DNA from: Clostridia bacterium
GTDB taxonomy: Bacteria; Bacillota; Clostridia; Christensenellales; Aristaeellaceae
DNA: 35,809 bases
Direction: 5' to 3'
Assembly (NCBI GenBank): GCA_017465155.1
Contig: JAFTWV010000128.1
Span: 1-35,809, forward strand
Shown here: one piece after another, positions 23,130 to 30,067 of the stretch
Numbering within the stretch: position 1 is the stretch's first letter
How the letters are laid out: each line of letters opens with the position of its first letter
The notes under the pieces: generated by a model
Seen by the model: the letters and a program-made list of their open reading frames with translations, nothing else
What the model was told of the DNA's origin: nothing
The model's database searches: none
Translations under genes and position numbers: made by a program

Positions 23130-24128
23130 GTGAGCAACCGCCTGCATTACAAGTCCTGGTCTGATCTCCGCAAGCGCCAGTTGGAACTGCTCGCGCCCTC
23201 CCTGCAGGGACGGGTGGACTACTTCCTCACCCGATACCACGAGGTACACAATGCCTACGGCCTGGCCTGCATCCTGGTCGACGGCACAGAAGCCGTGTGC
23301 TTCTCCTGGGTCGAGATGTACGAGCAGGAAATGTACAACTATGACGAGGTACACCTGCCTCGCTGGGAGAACGACGCAACCTTCTGCGACCACGACTTCA
23401 TCAACGCCCTGACAACCTGCCGCAGCCTGTCCATTACAGACGCGCTGGCGCACAAGGATTTTATCGTGCGGGTGCTGGCGATTCTGGACAGGCGCGTGGG
23501 CAGGCGCACACTCCAAAGGTTGGTGCATGAGGACGACTGGAACGGCTTTCCTCCGTGGGTGCATCGGTTTTACATGCTGCGCTTTGATGCGGAAGGGATC
23601 GCATACGAGGACAAAGCGCGGCCCTATCCGCACCCGCCGGCGACGCAGGAACGCTACAGCATTCTCGACGAATGCGCCCAAATAAAGAAGGAACGCGGCC
23701 TTGGTGGGGCTGCGTTCCTTTTGCTTGTTGGTTTAGTTTGTGTTTTGGTACTTTTCCTCTGTTTCTTGCACGAACTGTTTGTGGGCTGGTGCTTTTCCTT
23801 TGTTTGTTGCGTGAACTATTTGAGGGATTCTCCGTTTCGGAGAATCCCTCAAAGTCGTTATGGGGTTATGGGGGCTTACTTTGGTTTTTCCTTTTTTATT
23901 GTCTTTTTCGTGGCGTGCCTCCGGCGGGGAGGGCTTACGCAGCCCTCCACCTGCGCCAGGTGCTTCACCCCTGGACCCTTTTTGGCCCCTGCTTGTCTTA
24001 GGCTTTGCAGTAGCGGTTCATCAGGGCCTCCAGCGTGTCAAGCGTCAGCTCTGCCGCCTTTTGATCCGCGCCCCTGGCAAACAGATACGCCTTCAGCTTG
24101 GGTTCTGTGCCGCTGGGACGCACAATGA
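23130..24128 (+). CDS. Hypothetical protein; native end probably near 23690, extended by loss of the stop codon
   Basis: The first 185 or so residues look like a real cytoplasmic protein (MSNRLHYKSWSDLRKRQLEL, later FCDHDFINALTTCRSLSITD), with no recognised domain. GTG 23130 has AAAGGA six bases upstream. From about residue 190 the character changes to a Cys/Phe/Leu-rich sequence that crosses an intrinsic terminator (23688-23722), a 41-bp tandem repeat and element C, and then overlaps the last 131 bases of pgm in antisense. A TAA lies one frame off at the expected end (GCCCAAATAAAG), so a one-base insertion in a C or A run could have removed the stop. I consider the C-terminal 145 residues unlikely to be native. 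Confidence 0.6.
   Translation: MSNRLHYKSWSDLRKRQLELLAPSLQGRVDYFLTRYHEVHNAYGLACILVDGTEAVCFSWVEMYEQEMYNYDEVHLPRWENDATFCDHDFINALTTCRSLSITDALAHKDFIVRVLAILDRRVGRRTLQRLVHEDDWNGFPPWVHRFYMLRFDAEGIAYEDKARPYPHPPATQERYSILDECAQIKKERGLGGAAFLLLVGLVCVLVLFLCFLHELFVGWCFSFVCCVNYLRDSPFRRIPQSRYGVMGAYFGFSFFIVFFVACLRRGGLTQPSTCARCFTPGPFLAPACLRLCSSGSSGPPACQASALPPFDPRPWQTDTPSAWVLCRWDAQ
23688..23722 (+). terminator. Intrinsic terminator lying inside the extended ORF
   Basis: AAGGAACGCGGCC (23688-23700) pairs with GGCTGCGTTCCTT (23708-23720), 13 pairs with one G-T, loop TTGGTGG, then TTTTGCTTGTTG. This is where transcription of the preceding gene should end. Confidence 0.8.
23747..23826 (+). repeat. Two tandem 41-bp units leading into element C
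   Basis: Units at 23747-23785 and 23788-23826 share GGTxCTTTTCCTxTGTTTxTTGCxxGAACTxTTTG. Copies A and C share the GTGAACTGTTTGA-like end just before stem I, so the duplication concerns the 5' flank of the element. Confidence 0.6.
23819..23997 (+). repeat. Dispersed structured element, copy C
   Basis: Stem I is TTTGAGGGATTCTCC (23819-23833), loop GTTTC, GGAGAATCCCTCAAA (23839-23853), a perfect 15-bp stem. A T-rich linker is followed by stem II, GGAGGGCT (23928-23935), loop TACGC, AGCCCTCC (23941-23948), and stem III, CCAGG/CCTGG (23956-23974). The tail ACCCTTTTT ends at 23983. The pgm stop codon is at 23998, 14 bases away. This copy overlaps the extended ORF on the plus strand. Confidence 0.7.
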
Positions 24129-25650
24129 TCTTGCAGCCGTCCGCCAGCGCAAAGGACAAAACATCGCTCTTGGGCAGACCCGTCTCGTCATTCTCATAGT
24201 CAATACGCCCAGCCGTCTGGAACGCCTCATCCGCAAACTCGCCCAGCGGCTTGCGCAGATTCGCCATGATGCCCGCCATCGTCTTCGCGCCGCTCTCGCC
24301 CTCATATTCGAAGGTCAGCAGGCGCTGGGCAAAGAAGCCATGCTCCTTGCGCAGCAGATCCAGCTTGTCCAGCAGCGTCAGTCCCTGAGCCTTGTAATTC
24401 GCAGCCATCTCGCACACGAGGACAGCAGCATTCACAGCGTCCTTATCGCGCACATCGGTACCGCTCAGATAGCCGTAGCTCTCCTCGAAGCCAAAGATAT
24501 AGCGCTCCGGATGACCCTCCTGCTCCAGCAGACCAATCTGCTCGCCGATGAACTTGAAGCCCGTCAGCACGTTGCGCAGCTCCACGCCGTACTTCTCACA
24601 GATCGGCACGGCCATCTCGGTGGTCACGATGGTCTTGACAGCAACAGGCTTCAGTTCGGTGGCCTGACGATGGCTGCAGATGTAGTCCAGCAGCAGCACG
24701 CCCATGTCATTGCCAGAAATCAGCGTGACATCATTGCCCACGCGCACACCCGCGCCGATGCGGTCGCAGTCCGGGTCGGTGGCAACGCACATATCAGCAC
24801 CAGTTTCGATGGTCTTGGCAATTGCCAGGCGCATCGCCTCGCGGATTTCGGGGTTCGGATAGGGGCAAGTGGGGAAGTTGCCGTCAGGCAGCTCCTGCTC
24901 GGTCACGATTTCCACGTCGATGTTGCCCATACGCTTCATCATTTCGCGTACAGGCACATTGCCGGTGCCGTTCAGCGGGCTGTAAACCAGATGCAGGCGC
25001 TCCGTAGCAGGCGCAATACGCAGGCCCTCCATCACCTTGTAGTAGCTCTCGATGGTTTCCTCATCGATCCAGCTGATCATGCCTGTGGCCATCAGCGCAT
25101 CGAAATCCGGCAGCTCCGGCACAAGGGTTTCTTCGGCGCAAATGTAGCCATAGATGCGATCGGCAGCTTCGATGGTGATCTGACAGCCGTCCTCGCCGTA
25201 AACCTTATAGCCATTGAACTTGGCAGGATTATGGGACGCGGTGACCATCACGCCCGCGCTGGTGTGCAGGTGGCGCACAGCGTAGGACAGCATGGGCGTA
25301 GGCATCAGCGTCTTGTAGATATGCACACGGATACCCATCTGGGCCAGCGTCGCAGCCGTCAGGCGGGCAAAGTCCGTGGAATGGATGCGGCTGTCGCAGC
25401 TGACTGCACAGCTGGGGTTCTCGAAGGTTTCCAGCAGATACTTGCCCAGACCGCGCGTCGCCTTGGACACAGTGTACAGGTTCATGCGATTCGTGCCCGC
25501 GCCCAGCACACCACGCAGACCGCCGGTGCCAAAGGCCAGCTCACGGTAGAAGCTGTCGCTGATCTGTTCCTCGTTCATCGCCTTGAGCTGGCTGAGCAGC
25601 TCCTCGGGCATTCCGGGGCAATCAAGCCATGCCTGGTACTTTGCGTTCAT
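23998..25650 (-). CDS. pgm: Phosphoglucomutase/phosphomannomutase
   Basis: This alpha-D-phosphohexomutase interconverts glucose 1- and 6-phosphate (or mannose phosphates). All four domain signatures are intact: the phosphoserine loop TASHNPAKFNGYK (Ser139), the metal loop DPDCDR (292-297), the sugar loop GFEESYG (387-393) and the phosphate loop RPSGTEPK (511-518). At 550 residues it belongs to the long PgcA-like group found in Firmicutes. ATG 25650 is preferred to ATG 25656 because AGGAGG is nine rather than three bases away. It stands alone between terminators. GEESYG rather than GEMSGH marks favour phosphoglucomutase, but mannose activity is possible. Confidence 0.94.
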   Translation of the reverse strand: MNAKYQAWLDCPGMPEELLSQLKAMNEEQISDSFYRELAFGTGGLRGVLGAGTNRMNLYTVSKATRGLGKYLLETFENPSCAVSCDSRIHSTDFARLTAATLAQMGIRVHIYKTLMPTPMLSYAVRHLHTSAGVMVTASHNPAKFNGYKVYGEDGCQITIEAADRIYGYICAEETLVPELPDFDALMATGMISWIDEETIESYYKVMEGLRIAPATERLHLVYSPLNGTGNVPVREMMKRMGNIDVEIVTEQELPDGNFPTCPYPNPEIREAMRLAIAKTIETGADMCVATDPDCDRIGAGVRVGNDVTLISGNDMGVLLLDYICSHRQATELKPVAVKTIVTTEMAVPICEKYGVELRNVLTGFKFIGEQIGLLEQEGHPERYIFGFEESYGYLSGTDVRDKDAVNAAVLVCEMAANYKAQGLTLLDKLDLLRKEHGFFAQRLLTFEYEGESGAKTMAGIMANLRKPLGEFADEAFQTAGRIDYENDETGLPKSDVLSFALADGCKIIVRPSGTEPKLKAYLFARGADQKAAELTLDTLEALMNRYCKA

Positions 25651-25701
25651 GGTCATCTTCCTCCTTGAGATTGATTGAACAGCGGATTATTCCACTGCCA
25701 T

Positions 25702-25757
25702 AAAAACGGCAGCATCGCCGCACCATGAGCTTCTCCGTGCGCTTGCCGATACTGCCG
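25702..25757 (-). terminator. Strong intrinsic terminator of the unknown gene upstream of pgm
   Basis: On the minus strand CGGCAG (and inner ATCG, GCGCAC) pairs with GTGC, CGAT and CTGCCG, followed by TTTTTAT (25702-25706). It separates the pgm transcript from the upstream gene. Confidence 0.82.
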
Positions 25758-25774
25758 GTTTACAAACTGTTTGG

Positions 25775-26350
25775 TTACATGACGTTGGCGTAGTCCTCCG
25801 CATCGGCGACGGGCATCTGCTCCGCCGTAGGCTGCACCATCTGGGCAGTCTGCTGCGACAGGGGGCTGATCGGATGTATCATCTGCCAATTCCAGACAAA
25901 GCTCTCCACCGTCAGACCAATACCATAATCATAGAGCATCTCTGCGATGCTCTCCAGCATCATGCGCAGGCGGCGGGCATACATACCGCGCTGGCTGTTG
26001 AAGGGTGCGAGGATCAGCGTATTGATTTCATCACAGATGAACATCGGATGTCCCGCAAAGCCGAACATACAGGAATACTGCGGTTTGCCGCTTGCCTTGA
26101 TATTCAGCGGAATCTTTCCCATCCACCAGGCCTGGCTTTCCAGGATCATCATATAGCGGCCCAGCACATCCGGCGGCAGCTGGAACGTGCTGTCATCCAC
26201 AACCTGCCCAGCCCCGTTGAAGCGGCGATAGGTCAGCGTATTGTCCGGATACAGGGCCACGTTGAAGCCCCCGTCCTCACTGCCCGCTGCCACTCTGCCG
26301 GGCCGGTAAATATACCAAAACAATGGGGCCATACCCGTGTTGACGATCAC
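25775..26350 (-). CDS. Protein of unknown function
   Basis: This 191-residue protein has no family that I recognise. It is rich in aromatic residues (MAPLFWYIYRPGRV, SFVWNWQMIHP). The central part, GQVVDDSTFQLPPDVLGRYM and SCMFGFAGHPMFICDEINTL, suggests a compact beta-rich domain. The C-terminal 35 residues are Gln/Pro/Ala-rich and probably disordered. GTG 26350 is the start because GGAGGGG is five to seven bases upstream. It has its own promoter and terminator and is therefore monocistronic. Confidence 0.7.
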   Translation of the reverse strand: MIVNTGMAPLFWYIYRPGRVAAGSEDGGFNVALYPDNTLTYRRFNGAGQVVDDSTFQLPPDVLGRYMMILESQAWWMGKIPLNIKASGKPQYSCMFGFAGHPMFICDEINTLILAPFNSQRGMYARRLRMMLESIAEMLYDYGIGLTVESFVWNWQMIHPISPLSQQTAQMVQPTAEQMPVADAEDYANVM

Positions 26351-26391
26351 GAAAGCCCCTCCTCTCCAGTGGTTACTGATACATATGTAAC

Positions 26392-26420
26392 ATGATAAAT
26401 CCAAATCTACATTTCGTCAA
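26392..26420 (-). promoter_or_regulatory. Promoter of the unknown gene at 25775-26350
   Basis: TTGACG (26415-26420), 17 bases, TATCAT (26392-26397) on the minus strand. Confidence 0.72.
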
Positions 26421-26531
26421 TACCCAACAGCATTATTCCTGCAATTTCGGCAAAAACGACAGGAAAACGGTTCTGATTTGTTCATATTTGTGAGCCGGAG
26501 CCGGTCACCCCAAAGGCCTCTCTTTTGGGAA

Positions 26532-27455
26532 TTACAGTTGCTCTACATACGCACAAAGCCCATCGGCAACAAAGTCAATATTACCCTGATCGGCCTTCGT
26601 ATCACGGCTGGTATGAATGTCACCGGTAAAGAAGCCCACGCCCGAAACCTTCCGATACGCCGAAACGCCCACGCCGCACTTGAAGGAACGGAAATCTGAA
26701 TTGCCGCGGGTCGTCACGGCGCTGAAGAAATGTACCGTCCGCCCCTTCTGCTCCGCCAGCACACGCTCCAGCAGCACATATGCTTCCATGTTTCTTGCCA
26801 GTCGCGGAACAGAGAGAATAAAGTGCTCGCCCACACCAACGCAATCAAGATTCACGATCAGCGAGGTATGCTGCACCTGCAGATGATCCCGTGCATAGGC
26901 CTTGGAGCCGCGGCAGCCCTTCTCCTCGTTATCAAAGAAAATGAAGGCCGTTTTGCCGCGCTGCTCCTCCGGAATACGCGCCATCAGTTCCAGAATCGAC
27001 GCCACGCCAGAGGTATTGTCATTGACATTATGCTTGTTCGCCGGGCCATAAAGCATGAGCAGCATCAGCACCATATACACGCCAAAGTAACCCAGCATCA
27101 TTGCTTGCCGATTCTGCAGCAGTGCGCCCAGTCCCAGACCCGCCGCCAGTGCAATGGCCAGCATGCCGCCCACTACCAGCATCTGGTACAGGAAATAGAC
27201 CGGCCAGTTTCGCGGAATCATCAGGTTCGGGATACCAATGCAGGCCGGCGTATCATAGTGTGCAGTGAAGATGGTTCTGGCCTGCTCCGGATCGCCGATG
27301 ACGATGTTCCTGTGCTTGCCCTTATCATGCTCCTCCACACGGGCCTGATAGCCCATTTCTGCAGCCTGCGCGACCACCCATGTGCGGAACGCCTCCTTTT
27401 GCTCTGCGCTCCGGCGGATGGGAAACTGCTCGTTGATCTGTTCAAGGATGGTCAT
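26532..27455 (-). CDS. M28 family zinc metallopeptidase with inserted transmembrane hairpin
   Basis: This 307-residue peptidase keeps the M28 metal ligands and catalytic Glu: HYDTP (His66, Asp68), NDNTSG (Asp146), FDNEEKG (Glu177/178), NLDCVG (Asp204) and GDIHTSRD (His281). In ordinary M28 aminopeptidases the first His and the bridging Asp are about 12 residues apart; here they are 80 apart because a segment with two hydrophobic helices (about 85-112 and 117-136) is inserted. The active site would then lie at the membrane surface. There is no signal peptide. It follows its paralogue by 18 bases. The substrate is unknown; DxHTxxD near the end is usual for aminopeptidases. Confidence 0.87.
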   Translation of the reverse strand: MTILEQINEQFPIRRSAEQKEAFRTWVVAQAAEMGYQARVEEHDKGKHRNIVIGDPEQARTIFTAHYDTPACIGIPNLMIPRNWPVYFLYQMLVVGGMLAIALAAGLGLGALLQNRQAMMLGYFGVYMVLMLLMLYGPANKHNVNDNTSGVASILELMARIPEEQRGKTAFIFFDNEEKGCRGSKAYARDHLQVQHTSLIVNLDCVGVGEHFILSVPRLARNMEAYVLLERVLAEQKGRTVHFFSAVTTRGNSDFRSFKCGVGVSAYRKVSGVGFFTGDIHTSRDTKADQGNIDFVADGLCAYVEQL

Positions 27456-27473
27456 ATTTTCCTCCCAAATACC

Positions 27474-28424
27474 TTACAGCCTGCTGACGAAATCCGTCAG
27501 TCCCTCCGCGAGGAAGTCCAGATTGACCTGCTCGCAGATGGTGTCCTTCTTCGTGTGGATCTTATCGCAGTAGTAGCCGATGACCTTCATCTTATTGCAG
27601 GCGCACACGGCGATGCCGTACTTGTAATTCGCCTGATCGGAGGGATAGATGCAGCTTTCCAGCTTATTCATCAGGAAATTCCGGCCCGTCGCGGCATGCA
27701 TCGCCTCCTCCAGCTGCGGGAAGCAGGGCAGATTGCGCGTGCGCTTGTTGGCAAAGAACAGCATGTGCTCGCCGTCGCCCACGCAGTCCATGTTGATCAG
27801 CAGCTTCTCCTTCTTGACCGCCTTGTGCTTGCTGGCGTAGGCCGCGCTGCCCAGCATGCCCTTCTCCTCGTTGTCAAAGAGGATGAACGCGGCCTTCGAC
27901 CGATTTTCAGGAGGAATTCGCTCCATCAGCTCCAGAACCGCCGCCGTGCCGGAAGTGTTGTCATTGACGTTGTTCCTGTTCGCCGGGCCAAACATCATCA
28001 GCCCCAGCGTCACATACACCATCACAAAGCCCAGCAGCCCGCCGATGGACGCCGCCAGCTCCGCATTTCCGGTCAGGAGCTTGAGCACATAGCCGCCCAG
28101 CGCACCCGTCAACAGTCCCGGAACAAGGAGCACCGGCACCAGCAGCAGCTGGTACAGGAGGTACACCAGCACATTGCACGGCGTGATGAAATTCGGGATA
28201 GGCATCGTCGCCGGGGTATCATAATGCCCGGTGAAGACGACCTCCGCCGTCTCCGGGTCGCCGATGACGACGTTGTGGCACCTGGCAATATTGCGCGCCG
28301 TTTCCACATGCGCCTCATAGCCCTGCTCCTGCGCATATGCCACCGCCCACTCCCGGAAGGCCGCCTTTTGCGCCTTGCTCTTGCGGATGGGGAACTTCTC
28401 CACCAGCGTTTCAATGATGCTCAT
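27474..28424 (-). CDS. M28 family zinc metallopeptidase, paralogue with inserted transmembrane hairpin
   Basis: This 316-residue paralogue has the same plan: HYDTP (His67, Asp69), NDNTSG (Asp155), FDNEEKG (Glu186/187), NMDCVG (Asp213) and DKIHTKKD (His290). The membrane insert lies between residues 82 and 146. It differs from its neighbour in the C-terminal half (many cysteines, NYKYGIAVCACNKMK). Both are probably a tandem duplication that has diverged. ATG 28424 overlaps the trmO region: AAGGAG is nine bases upstream and the trmO stop is six bases upstream, so the genes form one operon. Confidence 0.87.
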   Translation of the reverse strand: MSIIETLVEKFPIRKSKAQKAAFREWAVAYAQEQGYEAHVETARNIARCHNVVIGDPETAEVVFTGHYDTPATMPIPNFITPCNVLVYLLYQLLLVPVLLVPGLLTGALGGYVLKLLTGNAELAASIGGLLGFVMVYVTLGLMMFGPANRNNVNDNTSGTAAVLELMERIPPENRSKAAFILFDNEEKGMLGSAAYASKHKAVKKEKLLINMDCVGDGEHMLFFANKRTRNLPCFPQLEEAMHAATGRNFLMNKLESCIYPSDQANYKYGIAVCACNKMKVIGYYCDKIHTKKDTICEQVNLDFLAEGLTDFVSRL

Positions 28425-28430
28425 TTTCTG

Positions 28431-29114
28431 TCACTCCTTGCGTATTTCTGCGACGGTCAGCGTGCCGTCCTTCACGGTAAAGCGTACGTCCATGCCGGCA
28501 TAGGCAAAGCCATACACGCGATTCTCATCATGCTGATAGGCCGGGCGGGGGTCCTGCGCCAGCACGCCCAGCAGCGCCTCCCGCTGCTGCTCCGGCACGC
28601 AGGCCATGAGCGCCTCCGGGAAATCGACGTTCAGGTGATAGTCCGCCGTCTCCTGCGTGAACCCGCCCACCGCCTCCGGGATGCTGTCCACATAGGGCAG
28701 GTAGGGCTTGATATCGTAGACAGGCGTGCCGTCCATCATGTCCGCCCCGCTGACGACGATCACCTTGCCCTCCGTTGAATCGGCCACCGACAGCAGCTTC
28801 ACGACGGTCAGCCCCAGCGGATTAGGCCGGAAGGGCGAGCGCGTCGCAAACACGCCCATGCGGGTGTTGCCGCCAAGCCTCGGCGGACGAACGGTGGGCC
28901 TCCACGCTGCCGACGCATCTCCGTCCCTCACCGCCTGATGAAATCCCCAGATGATCCACAGGTGCGAGTACGTTTCAATGCCCCGCAGCGCCTCGGGCAC
29001 GCGGAATTCCGGCTCGAACACGATGGTCGACACCAGCTCCGGCACAAGCCCCGACTGCCTCGGCAGCCCGAACTTCGTCGGGAAATCATTGCGGATATGG
29101 GCGATCGGCTGCAT
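28431..29114 (-). CDS. trmO: tRNA (N6-threonylcarbamoyladenosine(37)-N6)-methyltransferase TrmO-like
   Basis: This is a UPF0066/YaeB-family SAM-dependent methyltransferase that methylates t6A37 in tRNA. Family motifs are IAHIRNDFPTKFGLPRQSG at the start, the IETYSHLWIIWGFH strand, PPRLGGN and GVFATRSPFRPNPLGLT (the SAM loop). The length of 227 residues matches the family. ATG 29114 has AAAGGAG nine bases upstream, whereas longer frames do not. It is the first gene of an operon with the two M28 peptidases. The coupling of the functions is not obvious. Confidence 0.92.
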   Translation of the reverse strand: MQPIAHIRNDFPTKFGLPRQSGLVPELVSTIVFEPEFRVPEALRGIETYSHLWIIWGFHQAVRDGDASAAWRPTVRPPRLGGNTRMGVFATRSPFRPNPLGLTVVKLLSVADSTEGKVIVVSGADMMDGTPVYDIKPYLPYVDSIPEAVGGFTQETADYHLNVDFPEALMACVPEQQREALLGVLAQDPRPAYQHDENRVYGFAYAGMDVRFTVKDGTLTVAEIRKE

Positions 29115-29152
29115 CCGACGATGCTCCTTTCCAAAATAAGAATCCAGGATAC

Positions 29153-29181
29153 AGGATAGCACAAATCCTGGCAGAATTCAA
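29153..29181 (-). promoter_or_regulatory. Promoter of the trmO-M28 operon
   Basis: TTGAAT (29176-29181), 17 bases, TATCCT (29153-29158) on the minus strand. Confidence 0.68.
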
Positions 29182-29203
29182 CCCAAAGTGCGGGCTGGTC
29201 GCA

Positions 29204-29653
29204 TTACATCCTCCGCGAATACCACGCCTTGAGCGCCAGCGTCACCAGCAGCACCGCCAAACCTGCCGCAATCAGCGTGAGCGCCACGGTCATATCGAAG
29301 AACGTCGCCACCAGACCGGCAGCCTGCAGCCCCGCGCCCATGAGCAGCGTCACCGGCACGCCCGCCTTGGCGCGGATGGCCTGCATGCGCTCGTCATGCT
29401 CCTTGTTGTACAGGCGGCGCAGGGCAGTATCATCCTTGAGCGCCTTGTGCAACTTGCCCATGCCGATGATCCCCACCAGCAGCCCGCCGACCATAAAGCC
29501 CATCAACCCCGAAAAGGCCGGATGCTCGGCGAAGCGCTCATTCGCAAGGTTCCTCGCTGCAACCAGCAGCACGTAGAACAGCCAGCCTGCACGGAACGCA
29601 TTCATCCGGCGGCGGATTTTATTACGGTATTGTTCAAGACTCGTGGCATTCAT
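29204..29653 (-). CDS. Four-helix membrane protein paired with an XRE regulator
   Basis: This 149-residue protein has four predicted transmembrane helices (about 22-38, 50-67, 97-114 and 118-140) and a charged loop ALKDDTALRRLYNKEHDERMQ. It resembles small membrane proteins that follow 66-residue XRE regulators in many Firmicutes. Its function is unknown; a role as a sensor or as the regulated product is likely from context. Its start overlaps the regulator's stop; ATG 29653 has seven bases to GGAGG and is preferred to ATG 29656. Confidence 0.75.
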   Translation of the reverse strand: MNATSLEQYRNKIRRRMNAFRAGWLFYVLLVAARNLANERFAEHPAFSGLMGFMVGGLLVGIIGMGKLHKALKDDTALRRLYNKEHDERMQAIRAKAGVPVTLLMGAGLQAAGLVATFFDMTVALTLIAAGLAVLLVTLALKAWYSRRM

Positions 29654-29853
29654 CATTCTTCCTCCTCCAGCAGAAACACATCCTCGATCTTCAGCCCGAA
29701 ATACTTCGCGATCCGGTACGCCAGCGGCAGCGAGGCGATGTACTTCCCCGTCTCGATGGACGTGATCGTCTGCCGCGTCGTCCCCACCGCATCCGCCAGC
29801 TCCTCCTGGCTCAGCTTCCGTGCCTTGCGCAGCTCTTTGATGCGCGTGTTCAT
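29653..29853 (-). CDS. Small XRE-family HTH regulator (about 66 residues)
   Basis: This is a single HTH_3 domain: [20 protein letters not shown], then [18 protein letters not shown]. Proteins of this length and pattern (YgzD/YozG-like) are common in Firmicutes and usually precede a small membrane protein. ATG 29853 has GAGG eight bases upstream. The promoter and an array of TTTGCAT-type sites lie directly upstream, so autoregulation is likely. The acidic tail LLEEEE overlaps the downstream start. Confidence 0.9.
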   Translation of the reverse strand: MNTRIKELRKARKLSQEELADAVGTTRQTITSIETGKYIASLPLAYRIAKYFGLKIEDVFLLEEEE

Positions 29854-29876
29854 ATGCGTAACCTCATTTCCCCAAA

Positions 29877-29944
29877 ATGCAATGTCGACTTTGCAAATCC
29901 AGCATAGCACGCTTTGCATTTTTTGTCAAGTCCGCTTTGCATTT
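29877..29944 (-). promoter_or_regulatory. Promoter and 23-bp-spaced operator array of the XRE gene
   Basis: The minus promoter is TTGACA (29924-29929), 17 bases, TATGCT (29901-29906). On the plus strand CTTTGCAWTTT occurs at 29889, 29912 and 29935, exactly 23 bp apart, about two helical turns. The first is half of a near-perfect palindrome, TGCAATGTCGACTTTGCA (29878-29895). The sites bracket the -10 and -35 elements. Confidence 0.72.
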
Positions 29945-29993
29945 TTCTTTTTTCGCCATCATGTACCAATAGGCTTCCATTGTCCTGAAAGCC

Positions 29994-30022
29994 TTGCAAG
30001 TCCCATGTTTTTATGCTATACT
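29994..30022 (+). promoter_or_regulatory. Promoter of the phosphodiester glycosidase gene
   Basis: TTGCAA (29994-29999), 17 bases, TATACT (30017-30022), about 45 bases before the start codon. Confidence 0.72.
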
Positions 30023-30067
30023 GATATTTGGACGCCAAACGACACACAAGATCGAGAGGTACTGAAC

